A DNA stretch of 64,000 nucleotides, taken from the NCBI RefSeq assembly GCF_963583255.1, contig NC_084803.1, forward strand, positions 28,370,428-28,434,427. The letters are read 5' to 3'. Under the pieces are notes generated by a model that saw nothing but the letters and a program-made list of their open reading frames with translations, did no database searches and had not been told where the DNA came from. Every line of letters starts with the position of its first letter. Position 1 is the stretch's first letter. Below, one piece after another: positions 11,559 to 20,200 of this stretch. This stretch comes from Pyrus communis. Taxonomy: Eukaryota > Streptophyta > Magnoliopsida > Rosales > Rosaceae. Made by a program: the position numbers and the translations under genes.

Positions 11559-13611
11559 CTTAGGAGCTATTCTCCGACTATGCAAACAAAGAGGTAGTGA
11601 AGGTAAGTGAGAATGTGTCCGCTGTTTTGCAACGTAAACTGCCTACCAAGTGCAAAGACCCCGGTAGTTTAACGATTCCTTGTGTAATTGGGCATAATCG
11701 TTTTGAACATGCCATGCTTGATTTAGGTGCATCCATAAATGTCATGCCTTATTCTATTTATGCATCTATGAATTTGGGTGAATTAAAACAAGATGGTGTA
11801 ATTATACAATTGGCTGATCGTTCTAACGCGTATCCAAAAGGAGTTTTGGAGGATGTGCTTGTGCAGGTGAACCATTTAATTTTTCCGGCTGATTTCTACG
11901 TCCTAGACATGGAGGATTCAGCCCATTCTACATCTTTGCCGATTCTCCTTGGTAGGCCATTCATGAAGACGGCCCGAACGAAGATTGATGTATACAAAGG
12001 CACCTTGACAATGGAATTCGATGGGGAAGTGATTGATTTTAATATTTCTGAAACTATGAGATATCCCGTTGATGACCATTCTTGTTTTTCCATTGATGTT
12101 ATCGATTCTTTGGCGCAGGTATACCTTGAAGAATTGAACGAGGACGCCCTGGAAACAACCATCACTAAGGCCATAGAGTGCAAAAACGAAGGATTTGGGC
12201 CAATGCAAGGCCATGGCAATGAGGAGGAATTCTTTGCAATGGGTTCTAGTGAAGAAATAATTGAGGTTGTGGCAGCCCTTGAGTCATTGCCACAACAATA
12301 TGGTAAGGTTCCACTCTCACTTTCAAATTCAGTTTCCACTAAGATGCTACCTTCTGTTGTTCAGGCACCATCGCTTGAACTTAAGCCGTTGCCGGACCAT
12401 TTGAAGTATGTGTTTTTGGGAGAAGGCGAAACATTGCCCGTCATCATTTCATCAAGTCTCACGGCAATGGAGGAGGAGAAGCTTGTGAGGGTGCTGCGAG
12501 AGCACAAAACGGCCATAGGGTGGACTTTGGCCGACATTAAAGGAATAAGCCCTACCACATGCATGCACCGTATACTTCTTGAGGAGGGGGCTAAACCAAC
12601 TCGAGAGGCTCAACGCCGTCTCAACCCTCCGATGATGGAAGTGGTGAAGAAGGAAATAATCAAGCTTTTGGATTGCGGAGTGATCTACCCTATCTCCGAT
12701 AGCCGTTGGGTCTCTCCAGTTCAAGTCGTTCCCAAGAAGTCCGGAGTAACTGTTATCAAGAATGATAAGAATGAGCTCGTGCCTACACGCATTCAGACTG
12801 GATGGCGAGTATGTATCGATTACCGGAAGCTAAATTCCATGACTAGGAAAGATCACTTTCCTTTGCCATTCATCGACCAGATGCTCGAAAGGTTAGCCGG
12901 TCATGCTTTTTACTGTTTTCTTGATGGATACTCTGGATATAACCAAATTGTGATAGCCCCGGATGATCAAGAGAAGACCACATTCACATGTCCCTTTGGA
13001 ACATTTGCTTATCGTCGCATGCCATTTGGCTTATGCAACGCACCGGCCACTTTCCAAAGGTGTATGGTAAGTATATTTTCCGATTTTGTTGAAAAGATCA
13101 TTGAGGTTTTCATGGATGATTTCAGTGTATTTGGGAGTTCATTTGATAATTGCTTGGATAATCTGACCTTAATTTTGAAACGATGTGTTGAAACTAACCT
13201 TGTCTTGAATTGGGAGAAATGTCACTTTATGGTGAAACAAGGTATAGTTTTAGGACATATTGTTTCAGGAAAAGGAATTGAAGTAGATAAATCAAAAATA
13301 GACCTTGTACGTCACTTACCCTCTCCTACTTCGGTTAGAGAGGTACGTTCGTTTCTTGGCCATGCAGGGTTCTATAGGCGTTTTATCAAGGACTTCTCCA
13401 AGATGTCCAACCCTCTTTGCCGATTGCTTCAAAAAGATGTGCCATTCAAGTTTGATGAAGAGTGTAATTCGGCATTTAACCAACTCAAGGAGAACCTAGT
13501 CTCGGCCCCCATTATTGTACCTCCAGATTGGAGCCTTCCGTTCGAGCTCATGTGCGATGCATCCGACTATGCATTAGGAGCCGTTCGAGCTCATGTGCGA
13601 TGCATCCGACT
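11559..13611 (+). pseudogene. Inverted 2-kb gag-pol patch at the left edge of element 2
   Basis: From about 11582 the plus strand reads the same protease-RT-RNase H segment that element 2 carries on its minus strand (21903-23902), with only a few changes. It covers residues from about 614 to 1274 of the polyprotein: protease [19 protein letters not shown] and the first RNase H Asp ([10 protein letters not shown]). It shares [10 protein letters not shown] with element 2, where element 3 has [10 protein letters not shown], so element 2 or a close sibling was the source. Short copied fillers mark both ends: TTAGGAGC (11560-11567) and TCCGACTATGC (11573-11583) on the left, and a 34-bp segment repeated at 13539-13572 and 13582-13615 on the right. 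It has no LTR, no start codon and no integrase, so it is a repair patch rather than an element. Confidence 0.9.
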
Positions 13612-14592
13612 ATGCGAGATTTACTTGACACTCAAATTAAACCCTCGTTTGACAATTGTAGTAGAATGGATAAGTGAGGGATCGTTCTAGACCGGGGATT
13701 AGGAGGGCTTGCTAAAACCTTCTAAATTGACTTAAAAACATAAAAACTAAATTAAAATACTCTTAACAAGACTACTATGACTCAGAATGGCTTTGAAAAA
13801 CTCAAATTGTCTAAAACAATCAAATTGACTCAAATAGAAGCTAGAACTTGATTTAAACGAATTTGCAATTGTTTATGACTCCAAAAGCTTAAGGATACAA
13901 AAATAAAACAAATACGAATGATTAAGACTTAACAAAATAGGGGGGGGGGGAATTGTGGTTGGACGATATTAAATTAAAAAGACAGAATATAATTAAAGGC
14001 AAAATGTAAATATGAATGTGATAAAAATATGGATGATGGAATAGCCAAGGGGTTCTTCTCCACACATGTTACACTTGCAAACAAAATTGACTCTCAGTTG
14101 GTCTTTCGATAAGTTGTGAAACTCAATGCTCCAAGTTAATTAGATCCGCTTAGATTAACTTTCAGATTTCCCTAAATTCGTTGGATTGAATGGAATACGC
14201 ATTACAACCAAATTATTCTTAATCAAAGTCCCTAACTATGGAATACGCATGATAGAGACATTTAACCAAGATCATTAAGCTCAACGGAAATCATAAACAT
14301 CGACGAGGCATTCGTTACTATGGAATACGCATGAAACTTATGCCAAGAATTCGTTTAACGCGATTGTTTATAAGCAACCTCTACTACTTGTGAATATAAG
14401 TTCATAACGGTTAGGTGAAATTCACTTATATTCTAGCGTCATATTTATGCATGAAAATTAAGCTTGCAATCTCAATGAACATACATAAATAAGTTATCAA
14501 TCAAACAGTTAAACGAATTGAATCCACAACTTATGAAATTCCAACCAAAAGTAATCAATTCAAAATGCAAATATAAACATAGTTTCGAATCA

Positions 14593-14610
14593 CCCCCTAG
14601 CTAAAGGGGG
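14593..14610. repeat. Hairpin in element 2 LTR
   Basis: CCCCCT-AGCTAA-AGGGGG forms a 6-bp stem with a 6-base loop in the transcribed part of the LTR. It is present in elements 2 and 3 and, in a changed form, in the solo LTR (about 48046-48066). Confidence 0.7.
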
Positions 14611-14621
14611 TTTAGTTCCTC

Positions 14622-14815
14622 ATAACTTTGAAATCAAAGAAACACCCAAACATTCCAACAACTCAAACTTGAATTGTATGAACGTTTAGGCACTCTTATC
14701 TTCCATTCGTCATACGTACAAAACAAAGAGAATTAAATTATAACTTTGAAATCAAAGAAACACCCAAACATTCCAACAACTCAAACTTGAATTGTATGAA
14801 CGTTTAGGCACTCTT
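14622..14815. repeat. Tandem duplication of a 76-bp LTR block
   Basis: The block starting ATAACTTTGAAATCAAAG occurs at 14622-14697 and 14740-14815. Elements 3 and D also have two copies; the solo LTR has one, so the duplication is an LTR subfamily trait. Confidence 0.85.
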
Positions 14816-15018
14816 CTCTTCCTCTTCGTTGTGTCACAAGGTCTAAGGAGATGTTAAGGGCTTAGGTGTATGTGGAATGGAGTAGGGAGTGGTTGGAGAT
14901 GGAAGAGTGAAGAGAAAATATGCAGAAAATGAAGTGACTCACGGCTAGGGAGAAGATGGAAGTGTTTGTGGTGTGTTGTGTATGAAATGAGATGTGAATT
15001 GAATGAATGAATGCAAGG

Positions 15019-15028
15019 GTATTTATAG
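15019..15028 (-). promoter_or_regulatory. TATA box, element 2 left LTR
   Basis: GTATTTATAG reads CTATAAATAC on the minus strand. The same box is at 27266-27275 in the 5' LTR. It places U3 at roughly 900 bp and R plus U5 at about 1.4 kb. Confidence 0.7.
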
Positions 15029-15895
15029 GAGTAGTGGAGGGAACATATGGTTGTTTGTTTAAGATGCAAGTGGCTAATTAATGATGGAAAAGTATGTGAT
15101 TTAAAGGATGCAAAGTGAATGAATCATGAATCATTGTGGATGAAAGGTGGAAGTGCATGTGTTGATGACTAGGTTAGTGGGTGGAAATCTGAAAATGGCA
15201 TATAGGAATGGGAGCTCACGGTTTGAATGTGTAAAGTGTGTGTGAATGCATGTGAAGATGCAATAAATAATGCATGTAGGGTTAGGAAATAATGAAGAAA
15301 TGCATGTGAGATGTTTGGAAAGGAAATGGGGAACCCACGGCAATGAAGTTGTTTTGTGTTGTGAATTATGATGAATGCATGTGAGATGTTTGGAAAGGAA
15401 TAAAGAATGAATGGTGGAAATGTGAGTGAATGATGTGCATGTGTGAGAATGCATGTGGAATTAAGAGGAGTATGGAAGTGAAATAAATGAATGATATGTT
15501 AAGTGATAAGTGAATGATATGTGGTGAGTGATAAGTGAATGGTTTGATAAGTGATAAATGAATTAGTTTAAAGGGCTAGGGTTTAAGTACATAGAATGGG
15601 CCTAAAATAGGTTGGTTTGTATGGCATAATGTGTTTGATTGGGCTAGAGCCATTGTTTTGTGTCTTCAAGTGCATACAAGGCCTTCAAATTCGTCCATCC
15701 TCTTGGCTCCATGGATAAGCTATCCAATCCATGCCCAAAAATGCTCCAAATGGCCTCAAAATGCACTTTCTTGCTCCCTAGGCCCTTAGAACCTGAAAAC
15801 ACACAAAAGAAGCATAAAGGACTAAAATAACGAGAGAAACATAACGTAAATGCACGAGAACAAGCCATTTAAGTCGCATGAATATGCTCCTATCA

Positions 15896-15911
15896 AATAC
15901 CCCCACACTTA
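15896..15911 (-). promoter_or_regulatory. Polypurine tract of element 2
   Basis: AATACCCCCACACTTA reads TAAGTGTGGGGGTATT on the minus strand and touches the 3' LTR, as required for plus-strand priming. Similar tracts recur further inside at 16718, 17538 and 19969. Confidence 0.88.
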
Positions 15912-16648
15912 GCTTTTGCTAGTCCTCGAGCAAAACAGAATAAAAACAAATAAACAAAACGACACTAAACACGTAAAACACAACCTAAACCTTCCAACAA
16001 CCGTCTTAGGGATTTCCAATGCACATGACAAGTTAAAAATCATCATTCTCACAGATTTTAGTCATCTTCACATTTAAGTACATTCTTAATCATAGTCACC
16101 ATATACTAGTTCACAATTAAGCATTTAAAACCATGTTTTGAATGTAGTAACATGCCTTAGAGAATTTGCTCAATTCCTTTCAAGATATGCACTCAATTTT
16201 TACTCAGATTTTCTAACTACACACCCTAATCTAGTCATATGTGAGAAGATTGATGTAAACATGAAAACGACACTCACATATATGTATCACAAAGAACGCA
16301 AATTCTGGAGTTAATAATCAAGTTTAGATATGATCTCATGAATGGAATGCTACTACTTAGACGCGAGAACCAGTGACACCATAAGCTCATACCAAGTTCA
16401 AACTCCACAAATTGAAATACACAACACTCAAGATAGAAGTCAAGGGTTGTAACGGGGCTTGGGGTATGTGGATAAAGAAGGGATATGGAAAACAAAGGTT
16501 CTTAAAGAAATAGTGAGCAAAGCATTTTAATCAACTTAGAATTCACTTTTGAATGAAAACTCAACTTTTGAACAAAAAGGGAGAATTTAGACAATTTACG
16601 CCCAGAATTGGTGTTTTGGAACCTTTCTTCAATCACTTATTCTTTTCT

Positions 16649-16681
<33 letters not shown>

Positions 16682-17640
16682 CTTTTGAATCTCAAAACAA
16701 AAACACTTAAACATTCTCTCCCCCACACTTATTTTCTTTCATAATGTAACTCAAAAGGAATTCAATTAAGTCATGCTCACTATCTTTTAAGAACAAGGGT
16801 AAGGACGGTCATATTCTAGGTTAGGTGAAGATAAAGTGGGTAAACAAAGAACATGGGTTAACATGGCTCAACGGGGGTAAAACTTACAACATATACGAAA
16901 TATGGGAAGCGAGGCTATTTGGCTATGGTGGCAACTACACAACTTCATCTTGATATATGTTATGCAAATCAATAACATGCTTTGAATGAAATGGGCATGA
17001 GTTCTAGCATTTGGAACTATATGATGAAACGCCTTCTAAGTAGTAACCAAGCAAAGAATAATGAGATCATGCAACGATTTTAGAAAACAAGAAATCACAG
17101 ATTATACTCTCCAAAGAACGTTATAGGCTCAAGTCTCTCAGGGTTGTAGCATTTGTTTGAGTTCCTTCCTTCAGGCATGTTACAAAAACTAAATTTTCTT
17201 TTATGATTGCATGTGAAGTTATACATTATAACCATAACCAAGCATATACCAAGAGTAAATCAAACTTTTCTCTATGTTAATAACTCTTTTTAACAGTCAT
17301 GCAATTACAAACCAAATCCTTATCATTGTGTTGGAAGGTATCCTAAGACACAAACACACACACAAAAACAACTTTAAAACAACTCTTTTTGGGTTTTTCA
17401 AAACAATTTTTCAAATTTTTATGGGATTTTCGAATTTTTAAGACAAAACACACTAAAACAGTTTTAAAACAGTGAGAAACAACATGTGAAGTGATAGGTG
17501 ATAAAATCCAACGAATTTGCATCAAATATACTTAGTTACCCCCCCACACTTAAATCAAACATTGTCCTCAATGTTTTAAGCATAGATTCACACAAAGCAT
17601 AAGTAAATACATAAAAAGCACTTAAACATACTAAACATGG
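15912..17640 (-). other. Element 2 3' non-coding region, LTR-proximal part
   Basis: No credible reading frame is seen. It includes a run of 30 T (16652-16681) and PPT-like tracts at 16718-16730 and 17538-17552. The second tract sits beside a small inverted repeat, CATTG-AGGA-CAATG on the minus strand. It is colinear with element 3 31694-33440 and, more distantly, with the 3' region of element B (51420-53020). Confidence 0.75.
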
Positions 17641-17930
17641 CATAATGTAATTAACAAAGAGAAGAGTTTAGAGACGCAAATCTGGTTATAGAGTGTAAAT
17701 TCCATCTTCTCCTTGGTAATTGCATTGAGGCTTTTGATCTTTGTGATTCCACAGGCTTACTCTTGAACTGGTTTCTGCCCATCGTTGATTTTCCTTTGTG
17801 CTACTTCTTGAACTGGGCAGCAGGATGGTTCTTTTGGTCTCCCCCGAAGGTCTGAGCCTACCCCTTTGGTCTGTTTCTTTGTTCAATCTTTCCAATTCGT
17901 ATTGAAAAGGGTTGGAGGATAACTCAGCCT

Positions 17931-18152
17931 ATGTTTGTCTCCACATGCTTCAATGTATCATTTGCACTTGCCTTACTCGCTCCCCTTTGCAGAAGTGGTC
18001 CCTTCTCCGGAAGTGTATCAACCGTTGAAGATGACTACTCGAGAGCAACGCTAGGTAAGCAATCAGGAATAGATTCCAGGCAGTTGGCTCCAGAACGGAA
18101 GACTGACTCCAAGTGCCGGCTGATTGCTTGTTTTACTTTGCCATGCGAGTAA
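17931..18152 (+). CDS. Hypothetical 73-residue ORF in the antisense cassette
   Basis: An ATG-started frame of 73 codons lies upstream of the antisense coiled-coil gene and on the same strand. Its first 20 or so residues are hydrophobic and Cys-containing (MFVSTCFNVSFALALLAPLC), like a weak signal peptide or a membrane segment; the rest is polar. I do not recognise it. The copy in element 3 (33736-33957) encodes an identical protein, and the nucleotide identity runs past the stop to about 18238, while flanking cassette DNA differs by substitutions and indels. Identity continuing beyond the stop argues against simple protein selection and would also fit a functional RNA, a promoter or recent gene conversion. 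Coding status is uncertain. Confidence 0.3.
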   Translation: MFVSTCFNVSFALALLAPLCRSGPFSGSVSTVEDDYSRATLGKQSGIDSRQLAPERKTDSKCRLIACFTLPCE

Positions 18153-18533
18153 GAACAAGGACAAAGAAAAAGACAGGGAAAGAGCATGATATGAGATACT
18201 TTTGCTTTTGACCTTGATGATATGAGATACCTTTGCTTTTGAAGAAGCGGTGAATGAATCAGCACATGTATTTGTTGTGCTGTTTCCTCCTGGGTCATAT
18301 GTACTCCAGGCATCTGGCATCATCTTTGGGGAAGAAGAAAGAATTGAGTCTTTCGAAAGGCTTTGCTGGGAGTACGCCCTCAGAGGTGAGGGAGAGTTGG
18401 GCATTTTTCTTCAGGTTTGCCCTGCCATAAAAGACGAAGGTCGACATATATAGAGATAATATCAAGTGGTGGTACTTGTTACCTTTGTCGACAAACGTTT
18501 TGATCCCGCAAATCTGGCTTTTTGAAATAGTGG

Positions 18534-18597
18534 CGCCTCTTCGATCTCTGAACACGCCTCTTCGATTTCTGAACACGCCTCTTCGATTTCTGAACGA
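18534..18597. repeat. 21-bp tandem repeats upstream of the antisense gene
   Basis: Three units of CGCCTCTTCGATNTCTGAACA are in tandem, followed by two more diverged CTGAACGAC units. In element 3 the equivalent stretch (about 34338-34415) has diverged units. Confidence 0.8.
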
Positions 18598-18599
18598 CG

Positions 18600-18989
18600 C
18601 CCCTTCGCTTTCTGAACGACACGTGGTAGTGCAGATGCGGCTCCTTTTGACAAAGCTGCACGCGTCTTCCGAAAAGCAGAGAAAGCGTCGCCGAACTTTG
18701 CGCTTGTCGGCTAAAGACGTGTAAATGAGATGATGGCCTCCACGTGTTATCAGCTTTGTCAGATATCTTTTGACAAAGCTGAACGCGTTTTCTGAAAAGC
18801 CGCGAATGCGTCGTCGAAATTTGCGGAGGAAAATCCGGATCTCTGAATCGGTGGACGCGTCGCCATGGCTTTTTATGGAGCTATCGATCACCCCAACAAA
18901 TACACTCTGAAGAAATCCCATTCTTGAAAAATCGACTCCGGCCCTTTGAGAATTAACTCCATCCCTTCTCTTTGAACACTTTTGAAAAA
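18600..18989 (+). promoter_or_regulatory. Putative promoter and 5' UTR of the antisense gene
   Basis: The stretch has two G-box cores CACGTG (18620-18625 and 18741-18746) and a roughly 120-bp direct repeat beginning CTTTTGACAAAGCTG (about 18646 and 18768). Each repeat carries TTGAC, the W-box core. A TATA-like TTTTTATGG lies near 18868, about 120 bp before the ATG. Element 3 keeps both G-boxes (34426-34431, 34547-34552). The arrangement looks like a compact inducible plant promoter independent of the LTR. Promoter activity is inferred, and a second TATA-like site, CATATATAGA near 18443, is also possible. Confidence 0.5.
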
Positions 18990-19652
18990 ATGGCAAACTC
19001 ATCGAACCTTAGCTTGGAATTGAGCCTTAGCAGTGATACGGGCGCGCCGCGTCAAGGTAACGTATGGCGCCCTTCTTTCTTTTCTTCTAACGGTCCTCTC
19101 ACAGGTGAAGACTCCGTGATGCAAGACGCCACAACAGCTACAATAGTAGCTAGGAACCTCCTCACTCCGAAAGATAGTAGGCTGCTGTCAGGACGGTCCG
19201 ATGAGCTGGCCGTTCAAGAGTCCCTCGCACTTAGTGTTCAGTGTGCGAGTTCTGTGTCCAACATGGGCCAACGCCTGCTTGCCCGCTCCCGTCAGGTGGA
19301 ATCATTGATGGCAGAGGTGGAAAGTCTCAAGCAGGAGATCCAGCAGCTGAAGTATGAGAATAGAAGTTTGCACGTGCTTGCAAACAACTATTCGACGGGC
19401 ATGAAGAGGAAGCTTGATGAGCTGCAAGAGTCTGAAGGTCGGATTCACAGTGACCGTCAAAGGTTCTCTTCTTTCCTCCAGAGGCACCTTTTTCCTGGCT
19501 CATCCAGCGCTTGGCCAAGTATTGAGGCCTGGAATGCTCTATCTTCGATGCCTTCTGCTCCTTCGCCTTCCGCTCCGATGCCTTCTGTTCCTACGCCTTC
19601 CGCTTCAAGAGTAAAGCCACGTAGTGGGGCCTCAAGCAAACAACCTTTGTGA
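18990..19652 (+). CDS. Antisense accessory ORF of element 2: coiled-coil protein, 220 aa
   Basis: The gene lies opposite to gag-pol, between pol and the 3' LTR. The start at 18990 (MANSSNLSLELSL) is in good plant context, AAAATGGC. Element 3 has a one-base indel just upstream, which supports this start. Residues 1-20 are Ser/Leu-rich with an LxLxL pattern (LSLELSL). Residues about 90-165 form a predicted coiled coil (SRQVESLMAEVESLKQEIQQ and onward). The tail is Pro/Ser-rich with repeated MPSVPTPSA units and ends basic. There is no signal peptide, membrane segment or catalytic motif. AATAAA follows 34 bases after the stop. Against the element 3 copy I count four amino-acid-changing and six silent differences outside the Pro/Ser repeats, which suggests selection on the protein. 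It is not an env-like protein. Extra ORFs, some antisense, are known in Athila and Tat elements; the function of this one is unknown. Confidence 0.75.
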   Translation: MANSSNLSLELSLSSDTGAPRQGNVWRPSFFSSNGPLTGEDSVMQDATTATIVARNLLTPKDSRLLSGRSDELAVQESLALSVQCASSVSNMGQRLLARSRQVESLMAEVESLKQEIQQLKYENRSLHVLANNYSTGMKRKLDELQESEGRIHSDRQRFSSFLQRHLFPGSSSAWPSIEAWNALSSMPSAPSPSAPMPSVPTPSASRVKPRSGASSKQPL

Positions 19653-19685
19653 AGCACCATCTTTCTTTGTTTAGCAGTGCCTATC

Positions 19686-19691
19686 AATAAA
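19686..19691 (+). terminator. Polyadenylation signal of the antisense gene
   Basis: AATAAA lies 34 bases after the stop at 19652, on the strand of the antisense gene, and is kept in element 3 (35504-35509). Confidence 0.6.
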
Positions 19692-20200
19692 TCAAACATT
19701 TTCTCAATGTTACAATCATAGACTCACACAATTAATAAACAAACAAACAATAACAACTAAACAACCTAACAAGGCAGAAACGAAATAGCAACAAAGAGAA
19801 GAGTTTTTTTTTTTTTTTTTTTTTTTTTTATTTTAATTTTTATCAAATTTTCGAAGTTTTATACCAAGACACTATAAAACACTCTAAAAACGCTTAAAAC
19901 AGCAAGAAACAACATTCTAAGTGATAGGTGAATAAATCCCACGAAATTCATGCAAATACAAATTGTTTACCCCCCCACACTTAAATCAAACTTTGTCCTC
20001 AATGTTTTAAGCAGAAAGTCACAACAGAGCAAGCAAATAAACAAATACGAGAAAGAAAGCAAAGTAAAGGCAGTAAAGAAAAAGAAAGGAATAAAAATAA
20101 GTCTCTTAAAGGGGTTTCCAAGTTCTTCTCTATTCGGATGCATGGGTTGCCTCCCACGAAGCGCTTTCTTTTACGTCTTGCAGCCGGACGGTACCTCCGT
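19692..20200 (-). repeat. Second copy of the PPT-like 3' block, with a T-run
   Basis: It contains 26 T (19804-19829) and then repeats the block near 17400-17600: the tract ACCCCCCCACACTTA (19969-19983) followed by the CATTG...CAATG inverted repeat. The antisense cassette is therefore bracketed by two copies of the same 3'-region block, of which element B has only one. Confidence 0.75.

Larger units (their letters stand above)
13612..15895 (-). mobile_element. Element 2 left (3') LTR
   Basis: It starts as ATGCGAG, without the TG of the usual TGATGCGAG, and ends in CTCCTATCA. It is colinear with 25857-28142. It contains a G-run (about 13939-13950), three ATGGAATACGCAT motifs (14190-14202, 14238-14250, 14320-14332), a hairpin, a duplicated 76-bp block, a TATA box and a TGCATG-rich U3. 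Confidence 0.95.

Noticed and set aside
11597..13690. 697-codon plus-strand protein-coding gene
   Set aside because: It has no ATG at its start, begins mid-protein and runs into LTR sequence; it is the inverted gag-pol patch.
14190..14332. Tiny upstream ORFs as the explanation of the repeated LTR motif
   Set aside because: ATG CGT ATT CCA TAG in element 2 and ATG ATG TCA TAG in A are four-codon or shorter ORFs, but the CAGTT and CTTTT versions have no early stop, so uORFs do not explain the set.
15644..15868. 74-residue ORF at the start of U3, repeated in each LTR of elements 2 and 3, with a diverged form in the solo LTR
   Set aside because: It is kept only because the LTRs are recent. The ATG is lost in element A, and it lies upstream of the LTR promoter. 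An LTR-encoded protein is possible but unsupported.
16652..16681. T-runs as retroposon poly(A) tails
   Set aside because: They occur inside the 3' regions of elements 2 and 3 at equivalent places, without target duplications or LINE/SINE sequence.
18295..19002. 235-residue minus-strand ORF and its 251-residue counterpart at 33868-34623
   Set aside because: They lie across the promoter repeats of the antisense gene, have different frames and ends in the two elements, and translate the tandem repeats into Arg/Ser-rich text.
15896..20200. Env-like gene downstream of pol, as in some Athila elements
   Set aside because: There is no sense-strand frame of useful length with a signal peptide and a transmembrane segment; the only good frame is antisense.
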